Source: Izhakiella australiensis
GTDB lineage: Bacteria; Pseudomonadota; Gammaproteobacteria; Enterobacterales; Enterobacteriaceae
DNA length: 64,000 nt
Assembly: GCF_002006995.1 (NCBI RefSeq)
Contig: NZ_MRUL01000012.1
Location: forward strand, 62,001-126,000
Reading direction: 5' to 3'
The notes under the pieces were generated by a model. The model was not told the origin of the DNA, did not search any database, and saw only the letters and a list, made by a program, of their open reading frames with translations. This document shows, piece after piece, positions 41,771 to 51,618 of this stretch (positions are counted from its first letter, which is position 1; each line of letters opens with the position of its first letter). A program made the translations under genes and the position numbers.

Positions 41771-41888
41771 AAAACAACGATTTCCCGATTGTTCTCTCTC
41801 CGCCGCCTGGGGTATGATGTCGCGCTAATTTTTCTGCCCCGGCGGCAGACTCCGCTAGTGGTTATGACTTCCAACCCCGAACAACGCT

Positions 41889-42170
41889 ATGGCAAAAGAA
41901 AACACTGACCGCACGACAATCGATCTGTTTGCAGATGAGCGCCGTCCGGGACGACCGAAGACTAACCCGCTGTCCCGCGACGAGCAGTTACGCATTAACA
42001 AACGTAATCAGCTCAAGCGCGACAAGGTGCGTGGTTTACGTCGCGTCGAATTGAAACTGACGGCGGAAGCGGTCGATGCGCTGAACCAGCTGGCCGAATC
42101 CCGACAGATCAGCCGCAGCGAATTGATTGAAGAAATGCTGACGGCGCAGCTGGCTGACAGCGAAAAATAG
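41889..42170 (+). CDS. ybfE: LexA-regulated protein YbfE
   Basis: A 93-residue basic protein with a ribbon-helix-helix-like C-terminus (VELKLTAEAVDALNQLAESRQISRSELIEEML). It matches the enterobacterial YbfE family, named for SOS control in E. coli. I did not find a convincing LexA box in the 118 bp upstream. It sits between ybfF and fldA as in E. coli. Confidence 0.92.
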   Translation: MAKENTDRTTIDLFADERRPGRPKTNPLSRDEQLRINKRNQLKRDKVRGLRRVELKLTAEAVDALNQLAESRQISRSELIEEMLTAQLADSEK

Positions 42171-42304
42171 ACGGCGCAGAAGGCACAAAGCGACAAACCT
42201 GGCCGCATTACAGATTTATCCCCCTGACGCGCTCTGCTATTATTGGCTTTATCTATTTTTAAGGCAGTCGCCGTATCATTGAGTATCAAGAGGTTATCAG
42301 ACAC

Positions 42305-42835
42305 ATGGCAATCGTAGGCATTTTCTTTGGCAGCGATACAGGCAATACTGAAAACATTGCAAAAATGATCCAAAAGCAGCTGGGTAAAGAGGTTGCAGAG
42401 GTTCACGATATCGCTAAAAGCAGCAAAGAAGATCTGGAGGCCTTTGATATTCTGCTACTGGGCATCCCCACCTGGTACTACGGCGAAGCCCAGTGCGACT
42501 GGGATGATTTCTTCCCCACGCTGGAAGAAGTTGACTTCACCGGCAAGCTCGTCGCGCTCTTTGGCTGCGGCGATCAGGAAGACTATGCAGAATATTTCTG
42601 CGATGCGATGGGAACTATTCGCGACATTATAGAACCTAATGGTGCAATCATTGTCGGCCACTGGCCTGTCGCTGGCTACCATTTTGAAGCCTCGAAGGGA
42701 CTGGCGGATGACGATCATTTCATCGGTCTGGCGATCGATGAAGACCGCCAGCCGGAGCTGACGAATGAGCGTGTCGACAAGTGGGTCAAACAGCTGTATG
42801 AAGAACTGCAGCTGCAGTCTATTATCGAAGCCTGA
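42305..42835 (+). CDS. fldA: Flavodoxin 1
   Basis: FldA is an FMN electron carrier serving biotin, methionine and Fe-S radical enzymes. The 176-residue product has the phosphate loop FGSDTGNTENIAK, the FMN aromatic loop PTWYYGEAQCDW and FGCGDQEDYAEYFCDA, as in E. coli FldA. Confidence 0.98.
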   Translation: MAIVGIFFGSDTGNTENIAKMIQKQLGKEVAEVHDIAKSSKEDLEAFDILLLGIPTWYYGEAQCDWDDFFPTLEEVDFTGKLVALFGCGDQEDYAEYFCDAMGTIRDIIEPNGAIIVGHWPVAGYHFEASKGLADDDHFIGLAIDEDRQPELTNERVDKWVKQLYEELQLQSIIEA

Positions 42836-43202
42836 CCGCTCAGAGGTATGGATGTGGGATCGCTCTCACATCCCATTATTGGATTTTCCTATAGAAGTAA
42901 TAGATACATTTTTGTAACTTTTACCTGCATAACTGTAAAATACCCATACTGGAAAAAAGTGTTCTCAGCGCCCGTTATTACCCCGGTCACGCTTGATGAG
43001 GCAGCAAAATGTCAAAGCAGCATGGTCGGGCGCGGCGTCAAGGCATCGCAAAAAAAACCTTACTCTTGTCAGAGGAATTGCCCCCCGGTCATTTTCATTT
43101 CACCTCATCGGTTCTATAATGAGACGCAATTTCGTTCGGCAGGACCAGTAATGCCAATTTACAGCCCTAAAATGAACTGAAAAGTAACAGGACAATATCC
43201 GC
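42836..43202. promoter_or_regulatory. fldA-fur intergenic region
   Basis: A 367-bp non-coding gap before fur. TATAAT at 43115-43120 is a good -10 candidate about 80 bp before the fur start. Two very short frames (starting 43121 and 43151) lie in the leader, where E. coli has uof, but neither is recognisable as uof. A longer frame over 42848-43180 shows no homology or ribosome site. Confidence 0.5.
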
Positions 43203-43646
43203 ATGACTGACAACAACACCGCATTAAAGAAGGCCGGCCTGAAAGTCACACTTCCGCGACTGAAAATTCTGGAAGTGCTTCAGGAACCTGAGTCCCATCA
43301 CGTCAGTGCGGAAGACTTGTATAAACGTCTGATTGACATGGGTGAAGAGATTGGACTGGCAACGGTTTATCGCGTGCTTAACCAGTTCGATGACGCAGGA
43401 ATCGTCACCCGCCATAATTTTGAAGGCGGCAAATCCGTTTTTGAACTGACTCAGCAGCATCACCATGACCACCTCATCTGCCTTGACTGCGGTAAGGTGA
43501 TTGAGTTCAGCGATGAATCAATTGAATCGCGCCAGCGTGAAATCGCTACGCGCCATGGCATTAAGCTAACCAACCACAGCCTTTATCTGTACGGCCACTG
43601 CGCCGAAGGCGACTGCCGCGAAGATGAATCGCTGCACGATCAGTAA
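43203..43646 (+). CDS. fur: Ferric uptake regulator Fur
   Basis: Fur is the Fe2+-dependent repressor of iron uptake genes. The 147-residue product has the winged helix (residues 10-80, EEIGLATVYRVLNQFDDAGIV), the metal cluster HHHDH at 86-90 and the zinc pair Cys93/Cys96. It is followed by a terminator. Confidence 0.98.
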   Translation: MTDNNTALKKAGLKVTLPRLKILEVLQEPESHHVSAEDLYKRLIDMGEEIGLATVYRVLNQFDDAGIVTRHNFEGGKSVFELTQQHHHDHLICLDCGKVIEFSDESIESRQREIATRHGIKLTNHSLYLYGHCAEGDCREDESLHDQ

Positions 43647-43660
43647 TTTTTTGCACAGTG

Positions 43661-43690
43661 TAAAAAACCGGCCCAGGCCGGTTTTTTTTA
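43661..43690. terminator. Bidirectional terminator between fur and ratB
   Basis: AAAACCGGCC-CAG-GCCGGTTTT with A/T runs on both sides serves the convergent fur and ratB genes. Confidence 0.92.
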
Positions 43691-43712
43691 TCGCGTTAAA
43701 CTCTGCGCCACC

Positions 43713-44000
43713 TTATTTTTTAGCCGCGCGCTCGGCGCGCTGACGGCGCAGCTCTTTCGGGTCAGCAAGCAGCGGCCGGTAAATCTCCACCCGATCGCCG
43801 GCGTCCAGCGTATCAGTCAGCTTCACCGGGCGGCTAAAAACGCCCACTTTATTCTGACTAAGGTCAATCTCGGGCCGTAGTTCAAGGATGCCGGAGCGCT
43901 GGATTGCCTCGGCCACGGTGGCGCCCTGCGCCACTTTTACCGTATACAGATACTGTTTTTCCGGCAGGGCATAAACCACCTCAACGGCAATATCAGACAC
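43713..44000 (-). CDS. ratB: RnfH family protein (RatB)
   Basis: A 95-residue ubiquitin-fold (UPF0125/RnfH) protein with [19 protein letters not shown] at the start and [25 protein letters not shown] at the end. Function unsettled; it is paired with ratA across proteobacteria. The start is a GTG at 44000 that lies inside the ratA 3' end (8-bp overlap), so translation is coupled. Confidence 0.92.
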   Translation of the reverse strand: MSDIAVEVVYALPEKQYLYTVKVAQGATVAEAIQRSGILELRPEIDLSQNKVGVFSRPVKLTDTLDAGDRVEIYRPLLADPKELRRQRAERAAKK

Positions 44001-44427
44001 TGTAAACCTCTTTGGCACGCTGGGTAAATGCCTGCACCATGCTACCTGCCAGCTCCTTAAAGATGCGTCCGAAAGCCAGCTCGACCAGCATATTGGTGAA
44101 TTCAAACTCAAGATTGAGCTCCACCTTGCAGGCATCCTCGCTCAGGGAAACGAAACGCCAGCCGCCGGTGAGCTTGCGAAAAGGCCCATCGACCAGCTGC
44201 ATCTGAATACTTTGATTATCTACCAGCGTGTTGCGCGTTACGAAGGTTTTACTGATGCCGGCTTTTGAAACGTCCACCGCCGCTGTCATTTGCTGCTGAC
44301 TGGCATCAAGCACGCGACTTCCGGTACAGCCCGGAAGGAACTGGGGATAGGAACCCACATCGTTAACCAGTTTATACATTTGTTCAGCGCTGTAAGGAAC
44401 CAGTGCAGAACGACTAATCTGGGACAT
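43993..44427 (-). CDS. ratA: START-domain protein RatA
   Basis: A 144-residue START/polyketide-cyclase-fold protein. In E. coli RatA binds the 50S subunit and blocks 70S formation; relatives (Coq10) aid ubiquinone function. The sequence [23 protein letters not shown] and [29 protein letters not shown] match. The ATG at 44427 is favoured: AGGA is 7 bp before it but runs directly into the alternative ATG at 44433. Divergent from smpB. Confidence 0.93.
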   Translation of the reverse strand: MSQISRSALVPYSAEQMYKLVNDVGSYPQFLPGCTGSRVLDASQQQMTAAVDVSKAGISKTFVTRNTLVDNQSIQMQLVDGPFRKLTGGWRFVSLSEDACKVELNLEFEFTNMLVELAFGRIFKELAGSMVQAFTQRAKEVYSV

Positions 44428-44585
44428 AACCATTCCTGTTGAACATTAATTGTAAAATAATACCATCGACCCGATGTAAACAAAAATTCCGCACCTGATG
44501 GAGCGTGCTAGAATACGCTGCTATCCCGCCCCGGTTGGTTCAGGGGATGCCATTTGAACCTGCTTCAGGTAGACTACGTTTCACT

Positions 44586-45068
44586 ATGACAAAGAAAAAA
44601 GCACATAAACCCGGTTCAGCCACCATTGCTCTGAACAAACGCGCCCGCCATGAATATTTCATCGAAGAAGAGTTTGAAGCGGGGCTTTCGCTGCAAGGAT
44701 GGGAAGTAAAATCATTACGCGCTGGCAAAGCAAATATTAGCGACAGCTACATCCTGCTGCGCGAAGGCGAAGCCTATCTTTTTGGCTCAACCTTCCAGCC
44801 GCTTTCGGTTGCCTCATCACATATCGTTTGTGACCCAACCCGCAGCCGTAAATTGCTGCTTAAGCAGCGCGAGCTGGATTCGCTTTACGGCCGCGTAAAC
44901 CGCGAAGGCTATACCGTCGTCGCCCTGTCCATGTACTGGAAAAATGCATGGGCCAAACTGAAAATTGGCGTAGCGCGCGGTAAAAAAGAGCACGATAAGC
45001 GCGATGACATTAAAGATCGCGAGTGGAAGCTGGATAAAGCACGCATTATGAAGAACGCCAACCGCTAA
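44586..45068 (+). CDS. smpB: SsrA-binding protein SmpB
   Basis: SmpB carries tmRNA to stalled ribosomes. The 160-residue product has the OB-fold core ([28 protein letters not shown]) and the C-terminal tail [21 protein letters not shown] that reads the empty mRNA channel. Start 44586 is [11 protein letters not shown]; the frame open to 44505 is not family sequence. tmRNA follows by 47 bp. Confidence 0.98.
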   Translation: MTKKKAHKPGSATIALNKRARHEYFIEEEFEAGLSLQGWEVKSLRAGKANISDSYILLREGEAYLFGSTFQPLSVASSHIVCDPTRSRKLLLKQRELDSLYGRVNREGYTVVALSMYWKNAWAKLKIGVARGKKEHDKRDDIKDREWKLDKARIMKNANR

Positions 45069-45115
45069 GTCGCTGGCGTTGCCATATAGTTTTTTGCTAT
45101 ACTACTCGTCTACTT

Positions 45116-45496
45116 GGGGCTGATTCTGGATTCGACGGGATTTGCGAAGCCCAAGGAGCATGCCGAGGGGCGGTTTGCCTCGTAAAAAGCCGCAAAAAAA
45201 TAGTCGCAAATAACGACGAATTTGCACCTGCTGCGCTCGCAGCTTAATCAGCCTAAGAAACTGAAGGTGTCCTCTCTCCCTAGCCTCCGCTCTTAGGACG
45301 GGGATCAAGAGAGGTCAAACCCAAAAGAGATCGCGTGGATGCCCTGCCTGGGGTTGAAGCGTTAAATCCAATCAGGCTAGTCAGTTAGTAGCGTGTCCGT
45401 CCGCAGCTAACCGGCAAATGTAAAGACTGGACTAAGCATGTAGTGCCGACGGTGTAGTAATTTCGGACGCGGGTTCAACTCCCGCCAGCTCCACCA
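45116..45496 (+). ncRNA. ssrA: tmRNA
   Basis: The RNA rescues stalled ribosomes and tags the nascent protein. The 5' end GGGGCTGATTCTGGATTCGA and 3' end GGTTCAACTCCCGCCAGCTCCACCA form the tRNA-Ala-like domain with CCA encoded. The tag frame starts at GCA 45206 and stops at TAA 45245-45247. Length 381 nt, against 363 in E. coli; about 9 nt of the excess are the longer tag. Pseudoknot segments (GCCTCCGCTCTTAGGACGGGGATC-like region) are conserved. Confidence 0.97.
45206..45247 (+). other. tmRNA proteolysis tag frame, 13 residues
   Basis: The resume codon GCA opens ANNDEFAPAALAA followed by TAA. The LAA end recognised by ClpXP is kept. It is three residues longer than the E. coli tag ANDENYALAA, with an Asn and the APA segment inserted. 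Confidence 0.9.
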
Positions 45497-45541
45497 AAAT
45501 TCTCCATCGGTGATTACCAGAGTCATCCGATGAAGTCCTGA

Positions 45542-45577
45542 AAGCCCGCACGGCGCAAGCCCTGCGGGCTTTTTTGT
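45542..45577 (+). terminator. Terminator after ssrA
   Basis: AAGCCCGCA (45542-45550) pairs with TGCGGGCTT (45563-45571) and six T follow. It lies 46 bp after the tmRNA 3' end. Confidence 0.88.
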
Positions 45578-45642
45578 GCCCTCAATTTGTCCCGCGAAGT
45601 CTGATGCCAACTAATTAAATCCGAACCTTTTAGGCCCATTGA

Positions 45643-45681
45643 TAGGCCCAACGAAAAGCTCTATTGTTTTCGTTGGGCCTA
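45643..45681. repeat. Perfect 15-bp inverted repeat upstream of the integrase remnant
   Basis: TAGGCCCAACGAAAA (45643-45657) and TTTTCGTTGGGCCTA (45667-45681) flank a 9-bp loop. TAGGCCCA also occurs directly before it at 45631-45638. The position, 20 bp before the integrase start, suits a regulatory hairpin or an integrase/excisionase arm site. Confidence 0.8.
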
Positions 45682-45700
45682 AACGCATGGAGACTCCCCC

Positions 45701-46174
45701 ATGGCAAGAAAAACCAAGCCGTTAACCGATACGGAAATCAAAGCCGCCAAACCTAAAGATGCCGATTACCAGCTGTATGATGGCGACGGGCTTACTCTAT
45801 TAATCAAGTCCAGCGGTAGTAAGCTCTGGCAGTTCCGTTACTACCGGCCTCTAACCAAGCAGCGAACCAAACAGAGCTTCGGTGCCTCCCCTGCAGTCTC
45901 GCTTTCTGATGCACGTAAACTCAGAGCCGAATCTAAAGTTTTATTGGCGAAAGACATTGATCCCCAAGAACATCAGAAAGAACAGGTCAGAAATTCAGAA
46001 GAGGCCAAAATCAACACTTTCTTGTTAGTTGCCGAACGTTGGTGGAATGTGAAGAAAGCCAGCGTAACAGAGGACTATGCCGACGACATCTGGCCTTCGC
46101 GTTATCAGATCAAAAAAACCGAAAATCTCCTTATGAACAGGATGCAGCCAGAGAAGCTGGATAAAATAGGATAA
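45701..46174 (+). pseudogene. P4-type tyrosine integrase, N-terminal remnant
   Basis: 157 residues remain of a family usually about 400 long. The arm-binding DUF4102 domain is intact (LTDTEIKAAKPKDADYQLYDG, LTLLIKSSGSKLWQFRYYRP, GASPAVSLSDARKL), and the core-binding domain begins (ERWWNVKKASVTEDYADDIW). After DDIW the sequence switches to unrelated residues and stops; the catalytic R-HxxR-Y domain is absent. It follows tmRNA by 205 bp, where this integrase class inserts, so it marks an old island. No downstream copy of the tmRNA 3' end is seen in the window. Confidence 0.9.
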
Positions 46175-46261
46175 AACATGGCTATGTTTACCCGCTCCCT
46201 GGCAAAATGTATTATTCCCTGTATAGGCAGCAACGGACGATAAGACAAGGAATGTATCACG

Positions 46262-47110
46262 ATGGCCGCACTACAGCTTCCCTGCACCATATTCAAAACC
46301 CAAAACTGGATGGACGATTATAGCGCCAGAGATATGCGCTACGGGGATCTAACTGAAATACAGTTAAAAACACATTACGGGTTGAATTACATTTCTGATC
46401 GAGCTGATCCCTGGACATTGACCAAGCATTCTGCCTTTGATAATCCACGCTCCATGTTCTGCTGTAGTATGCGTCCGGCAGGCGATAAGATTACTCGAGA
46501 GCAGTGCGCCACTATCCTGTTTGATGAATTCCGCATGTTATCCCGTCAGTTTTCGCTGTATGGGCCATACCGATATTTGATCGAAAAGATGATCACTCAT
46601 ATGCAGTATCGCAACGGTGCACCCTTCCGGGATATATCGCTGGACAGAGCGTTGAAGGAGCAAATAGTTAGAGATACTTCCAGTGAAAACAGTACACGTT
46701 TGCGATTAGATAAAGCCTTTAATACGTTTATTGACTGGGATAATAAAAATTACCCTATGAAAAATAAAGATGACTTACGTAAAGCGATAGCTTTCGGGAA
46801 ACTCCCTAAATTTGACAGGCTCAAAGATAATTTTAACGGCATGGGCATAACTGTTCACGATACATGGGCAACCCACATTACTTTAAAGACTTTACAGATC
46901 GATAATGAGCGCTACCGGGCAGTAGTACATTATAAAGTACAAGACCACTTTGGTTTGGATGATGATGACATTTTAAAAGAGAAATTTCGCACTTTTAATT
47001 TCTTCCGCATCTGGTTTTTGCTCCAGCGGTACAAGTTATTTGGCTACAAGCCTTTTATGACCAATATGGAAGCGACAGTGGAAATAACAGGAGGACGTCA
47101 CGATGTGTAA
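46262..47110 (+). CDS. DUF3289 family protein
   Basis: A 282-residue protein that I place in DUF3289 from its start (LPCTIFKTQN.MDDYSARDMRYGDL) and its C-terminal half (VHDTWATHITLKTLQIDNERYR, YKVQDHFGLDDDD, FRIWFLLQRYKLFGYKPF). Function is not established; relatives occur in enterobacteria near secretion and contact-dependent loci. No signal peptide or membrane segment is seen. The gene is AT-richer than the core genes around it. Its last codons overlap the DUF943 start by 8 bp, which suggests a coupled pair such as toxin and immunity; that is inference. Confidence 0.75.
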   Translation: MAALQLPCTIFKTQNWMDDYSARDMRYGDLTEIQLKTHYGLNYISDRADPWTLTKHSAFDNPRSMFCCSMRPAGDKITREQCATILFDEFRMLSRQFSLYGPYRYLIEKMITHMQYRNGAPFRDISLDRALKEQIVRDTSSENSTRLRLDKAFNTFIDWDNKNYPMKNKDDLRKAIAFGKLPKFDRLKDNFNGMGITVHDTWATHITLKTLQIDNERYRAVVHYKVQDHFGLDDDDILKEKFRTFNFFRIWFLLQRYKLFGYKPFMTNMEATVEITGGRHDV

Positions 47111-47564
47111 AAATAAGAAGGTTATTTTTTATCTGTTGCTCTTCTTTTGTATAGCTCTGAGCTACATTCTCTGGCTAACATTACGTCCAGTAAGAATTGT
47201 GGAAGTTCATAAAGACGGTAACTATAGCTCTGTTTTAGTAAAGAATTTCCCGATTACGGACAAAGGAAAAATAGAATGGTGGTTTAAAAACAAAGACATG
47301 CTTAAAAAAAAATATGGCATCCCAACACCAGATAGCGATGGCTTTTTTGAAGTTATTTTTTGGTATTTTGGCGATGGATATAAAGAGACCGATGGCTATG
47401 ATTATTTATGTTTTGGCGATATGAAGCCGCCGATAAATTGCATTGAAAAAGATAAGGCCTTCACTGTCTGGAATGACAGGAGTAAACATATACTTTTTGG
47501 CGTTAATGATGGGTTCTATCGTACAAAGGAAAATGGTGAAATGGTGAAAATCAAAGACAAATAA
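47103..47564 (+). CDS. DUF943 family membrane protein, copy 1
   Basis: A 153-residue protein with an N-terminal membrane helix (about residues 8-25), the LRPV motif just after it, and a soluble domain with the family pattern GNYSSVLVKNFPITDKGKIEWW, FGDGYKETDGYD and CFGDMKPPINCIEKDKAF. DUF943 proteins are enterobacterial single-pass proteins of unknown role. Start overlaps the DUF3289 stop. Topology (N-in, domain in periplasm) would suit an immunity protein or an envelope partner. Confidence 0.85.
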   Translation: MCKNKKVIFYLLLFFCIALSYILWLTLRPVRIVEVHKDGNYSSVLVKNFPITDKGKIEWWFKNKDMLKKKYGIPTPDSDGFFEVIFWYFGDGYKETDGYDYLCFGDMKPPINCIEKDKAFTVWNDRSKHILFGVNDGFYRTKENGEMVKIKDK

Positions 47565-47642
47565 TTACCTCACCTCTCGCGTAGAGACTGCAACAAAATC
47601 ATTCTCCTGTCCGGCCTACACCAGCATTGATCTCTTCCCTTT

Positions 47643-47700
47643 AAGCCGTTCATGACCAATATGGAAGCCACCATAGAAATTGCTGGAGGACGCGATGACA
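47643..47700 (+). pseudogene. Remnant of a second DUF3289 gene (last ~19 codons)
   Basis: AAGCCGTTCATGACCAATAT onward encodes KPFMTNMEATIEIAGGRDD, nearly the same as the C-terminus of the intact DUF3289 protein (KPFMTNMEATVEITGGRHD). It runs into the start of the second DUF943 gene in the same arrangement as the intact pair. Upstream of 47643 no DUF3289 similarity is seen, so all but the 3' end was lost. Confidence 0.85.
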
Positions 47701-48171
47701 GTAAAAAATAAAAAAATCTTGATTTTGGTTTTCCTGACTGGCTGTGTTCTGCTGGGTTACTGGCTTTGGATATCACTGCGCCCGGTAAAGGTTGTTGCGG
47801 TTCATGACAACGGTAATCATAGCTATGTTTTAGTCAAGAGTTTCCCTCTGACAGATAAGGGGAAAATAAACTGGTGGCTAAAAAATAAAGATATACTGAA
47901 AGAAAAATATGACATCCCTCAACCAAAAAAAGATGGTAATTTTACTGTGATTTTCTGGTTATTCGGCGATGGCTATAAAGAAACAGATGGTTATGACAGG
48001 CTATGCTTTGATGATATGCCACCACCGCTAAACTGTATTGATAAAGATGCTGTTTTCTCTGTCAGTAATAGCAAGAATTTAGGCACAATCTTTACAACGT
48101 ATGATGGTAAATATCAGCCACAAAAAAACGGCGATATAGTTAGGTTCACAGATGAATTTGAGTTTAAATAA
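47695..48171 (+). CDS. DUF943 family membrane protein, copy 2 (partner lost)
   Basis: A 158-residue paralogue of the upstream DUF943 protein, with the same plan: N-terminal helix, LRPVKVVAVHDNGNHSYVLVKSF, KGKINWWLKNKDILKEKYDIP, FGDGYKETDGYDRLCFDD and a terminal strand QKNGDIVRF. The ATG at 47695 follows GCTGGAGGACGCG, the ribosome site sitting within the DUF3289 remnant. The two copies differ at many positions, so this is an old duplication or a separate acquisition, not a recent one. Confidence 0.85.
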   Translation: MTVKNKKILILVFLTGCVLLGYWLWISLRPVKVVAVHDNGNHSYVLVKSFPLTDKGKINWWLKNKDILKEKYDIPQPKKDGNFTVIFWLFGDGYKETDGYDRLCFDDMPPPLNCIDKDAVFSVSNSKNLGTIFTTYDGKYQPQKNGDIVRFTDEFEFK

Positions 48172-48375
48172 TCCCCTATCTGAAATGTAGCAAAATCCCC
48201 AAGAGGCTATCTTGACTGAGAGAAAAGCGGTAACGCCTAACTAACCGCCTGCCTCAACTTCTTGTCGGTGAAATTACCCCTGAATTTTTTAGACTTGACG
48301 CCATGAAGTGGTTTACTGAATTTGGCCACCTGAATAGAGGTGATATGATCACCTCAGAACAACACAGGTGTCCCA

Positions 48376-48678
<303 letters not shown>

Positions 48679-48704
48679 TCGGGAAGCTCAGAGCGCGTTA
48701 CCCT

Positions 48705-49544
<840 letters not shown>

Positions 49545-49585
49545 CCGCTTCAGTGTAGCTTCTAACCCTTGCGAGTAATCCATCC

Positions 49586-50491
49586 TCACTCCACCTGGCT
49601 AATATACTGCTGCATTCCTTCAGCCAAAATATCGAAGACGGCTTTGCAGCAACGACTATTGCGCAGGTCTTCATGCATAACCACCCACGTATCAAGATAG
49701 TAAGAGAAGTAATCGGCGAGTAGCCTCTGCAGCGGAATATATCGATTGGCAAGCTGTAACTGGCATATGCCAATACCTGCACCGGCGCGAATCAAATTCA
49801 ATTGCGCCACGTCGCTGTCGGTGTGCAGGGAAAAGATATCACGGGTTAACAGGGGATAGCGCTGCTGTGCCTCACGGATATAGGGCGTGTCCTGATCAAA
49901 TCCCACCAGTGAATGCGCCCGCAGATCTTCAGGCGTTTCAGGCGAACCATGCCGGGCAAGATATGCAGCCGACGCGTATATGCCAAGCTCAATACTGCCA
50001 ATACGGCGCGCGATTAATTGCTCCTGCTGCGGCGCTGTCATGCGTATCGCAATATCGGCTTCCCTGTGCAGCAAATCCTGCAGTCGGTTAGATAAAACTA
50101 ATTCAATCACAATCTGCGGATAAGCTTCCCTGATTCGGGCGATAAGAGACGGCAGTACCTCGATGCCAATAACTTCGCTGGCAGCGACACGGACGACGCC
50201 ACGCAGGGTTGTGCCGTTGCGACTAAAGTTGGTGGCGGTACGCGTCAATGCACTGGCGGTGCTTTCCATCGTTTCAGCGAGTCCCCGTAACGCCAGCGCT
50301 GCATCGGTAGCCAGCAAGCCAGTCTGAGAGCGGGTAAACAATACCTGATCCAGCGCGGACTCCAGCGCGGCGATATGACGTCCGGCGGTGGGTTGTGTAA
50401 TTGCAAGCACGCGTGATGCGCCGGAGAGCGATCCCTCTCTTAGCACAGCCAGAAATGTTCGGTACCACTCCCAGGGAATCGGTTTTGACAT
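49586..50491 (-). CDS. LysR-family transcriptional regulator
   Basis: A 301-residue regulator with an N-terminal winged helix (EWYRTFLAVLREGSLSGASRVLAITQPTAGRHIAALE region) and a substrate-binding domain. The start at 50491 (MSKPIPWEWYR) is where the family begins. It is divergent from an NAD-dependent epimerase/reductase gene 96 bp away, which it probably controls. The effector is unknown. Its 3' end is about 40 bp from the IS element. Confidence 0.92.
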   Translation of the reverse strand: MSKPIPWEWYRTFLAVLREGSLSGASRVLAITQPTAGRHIAALESALDQVLFTRSQTGLLATDAALALRGLAETMESTASALTRTATNFSRNGTTLRGVVRVAASEVIGIEVLPSLIARIREAYPQIVIELVLSNRLQDLLHREADIAIRMTAPQQEQLIARRIGSIELGIYASAAYLARHGSPETPEDLRAHSLVGFDQDTPYIREAQQRYPLLTRDIFSLHTDSDVAQLNLIRAGAGIGICQLQLANRYIPLQRLLADYFSYYLDTWVVMHEDLRNSRCCKAVFDILAEGMQQYISQVE

Positions 50492-50587
50492 ACAAATTTG
50501 TATAGATGATAGGTTATGATATGCAATTCCATTTAGCACTAGCTGTACGTAGCCTGTCAAGCCGCAATCAGCACAGGGCTAATAAAG

Positions 50588-51589
50588 ATGGAAACCAAAG
50601 GCAAGGTTTTAATTCTCGGCGCCACGGGCGGCATTGGCAGCGAAACTGCACGCCGGCTGATAGAGGAAAAGTGGGATGTTCGGGCACTAAAACGTGGGTT
50701 ACAAGGCAGTGAACAGCGGAATGGTATTCAATGGACACCGGGCGATGTGCTCGATCCGGAACAGGTCAAGGCAGCGGCGTCGGGCTGTGATGTGATTGTT
50801 CATGCGGTCAACCCGCCAGGCTACCGGAACTGGAAAGGCTTGGTGTTGCCTATGGTGCGTAACACCATTAAGGCAGCCGAGCAAAATAACGCCCTGATTG
50901 TTCTTCCCGGCACGCTGTATAACTATGGTCCGGACGCCTTTCCGCTGATACGAGAAAACGCCCGACAAAGGCCGCTGACAAGAAAAGGCGCGATACGCGT
51001 TGAAATGGAGCAGGAGCTGGCAGCCTGGTCACAGCGGGGTGGGCGGGTATTAATCGTCCGTGCGGGTGATTTTTTTGGCCCCCATGCCGGCAATAACTGG
51101 TTTTCACAAGGATTGGTCAAGCCCGGCAGCCTGCCGACTGTGATTAACAATCCAGGTACGCCCGGCATTGGCCATCAGTGGGCCTATCTGCCTGATATGG
51201 CAGCAACGGTCGCGGCCCTGCTCGCCCGACGCGACGAGCTTGAACCTTTTGCCTGCTTCCAAATGCAAGGTCATTGGGATCCTGACGGCAGCACAATGTC
51301 CCGTGCGATTCAGCGCACCGTAGCCAGTTATGGCGGTGCGGCAAAAATACAGTCATTTCCCTGGTGGCTCACGTATCTGGCCGCGCCTTTCAGTACAACC
51401 CTGCGCGAGATTTTGGAAATGCGCTATCTGTGGCGTCAGCCGGTACGCATGGATAACACCAAGCTCGTGACGTTCTTAGGCGCAGAGCCGCATACTCCGC
51501 TGGATGAAGCCATCGAGACAACGCTGCAGGGGTTAGGCTGCATCCGGCATGCAGCGAGGCCGCGTCCACCACTGGCGGGCAGCCGGTAA
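50588..51589 (+). CDS. NAD(P)-dependent epimerase/dehydratase-type protein
   Basis: A 333-residue extended-SDR protein with the dinucleotide motif LILGATGGIGSETARRL at the N-terminus, DVIVHAVNPP and a YNYGPDAFP segment in place of a clear YxxxK. It resembles NAD-dependent epimerases acting on small carbonyls or nucleotide sugars; the substrate is not predictable. Divergent from a LysR regulator. Confidence 0.85.
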   Translation: METKGKVLILGATGGIGSETARRLIEEKWDVRALKRGLQGSEQRNGIQWTPGDVLDPEQVKAAASGCDVIVHAVNPPGYRNWKGLVLPMVRNTIKAAEQNNALIVLPGTLYNYGPDAFPLIRENARQRPLTRKGAIRVEMEQELAAWSQRGGRVLIVRAGDFFGPHAGNNWFSQGLVKPGSLPTVINNPGTPGIGHQWAYLPDMAATVAALLARRDELEPFACFQMQGHWDPDGSTMSRAIQRTVASYGGAAKIQSFPWWLTYLAAPFSTTLREILEMRYLWRQPVRMDNTKLVTFLGAEPHTPLDEAIETTLQGLGCIRHAARPRPPLAGSR

Positions 51590-51618
51590 ATAATAAAGCG
51601 CCGCCGACCACCCCAAAC

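Noticed and set aside
41771..41888. LexA box for ybfE
   Set aside because: CTGCCCCGGCGGCAG has the outer CTG/CAG but the wrong spacing and inner bases for CTGT-N8-ACAG.
42848..43180. 110-codon frame between fldA and fur, and short frames as possible uof
   Set aside because: No ribosome site, no known homology, and it overlaps the fur promoter; the short leader frames could not be matched to uof.
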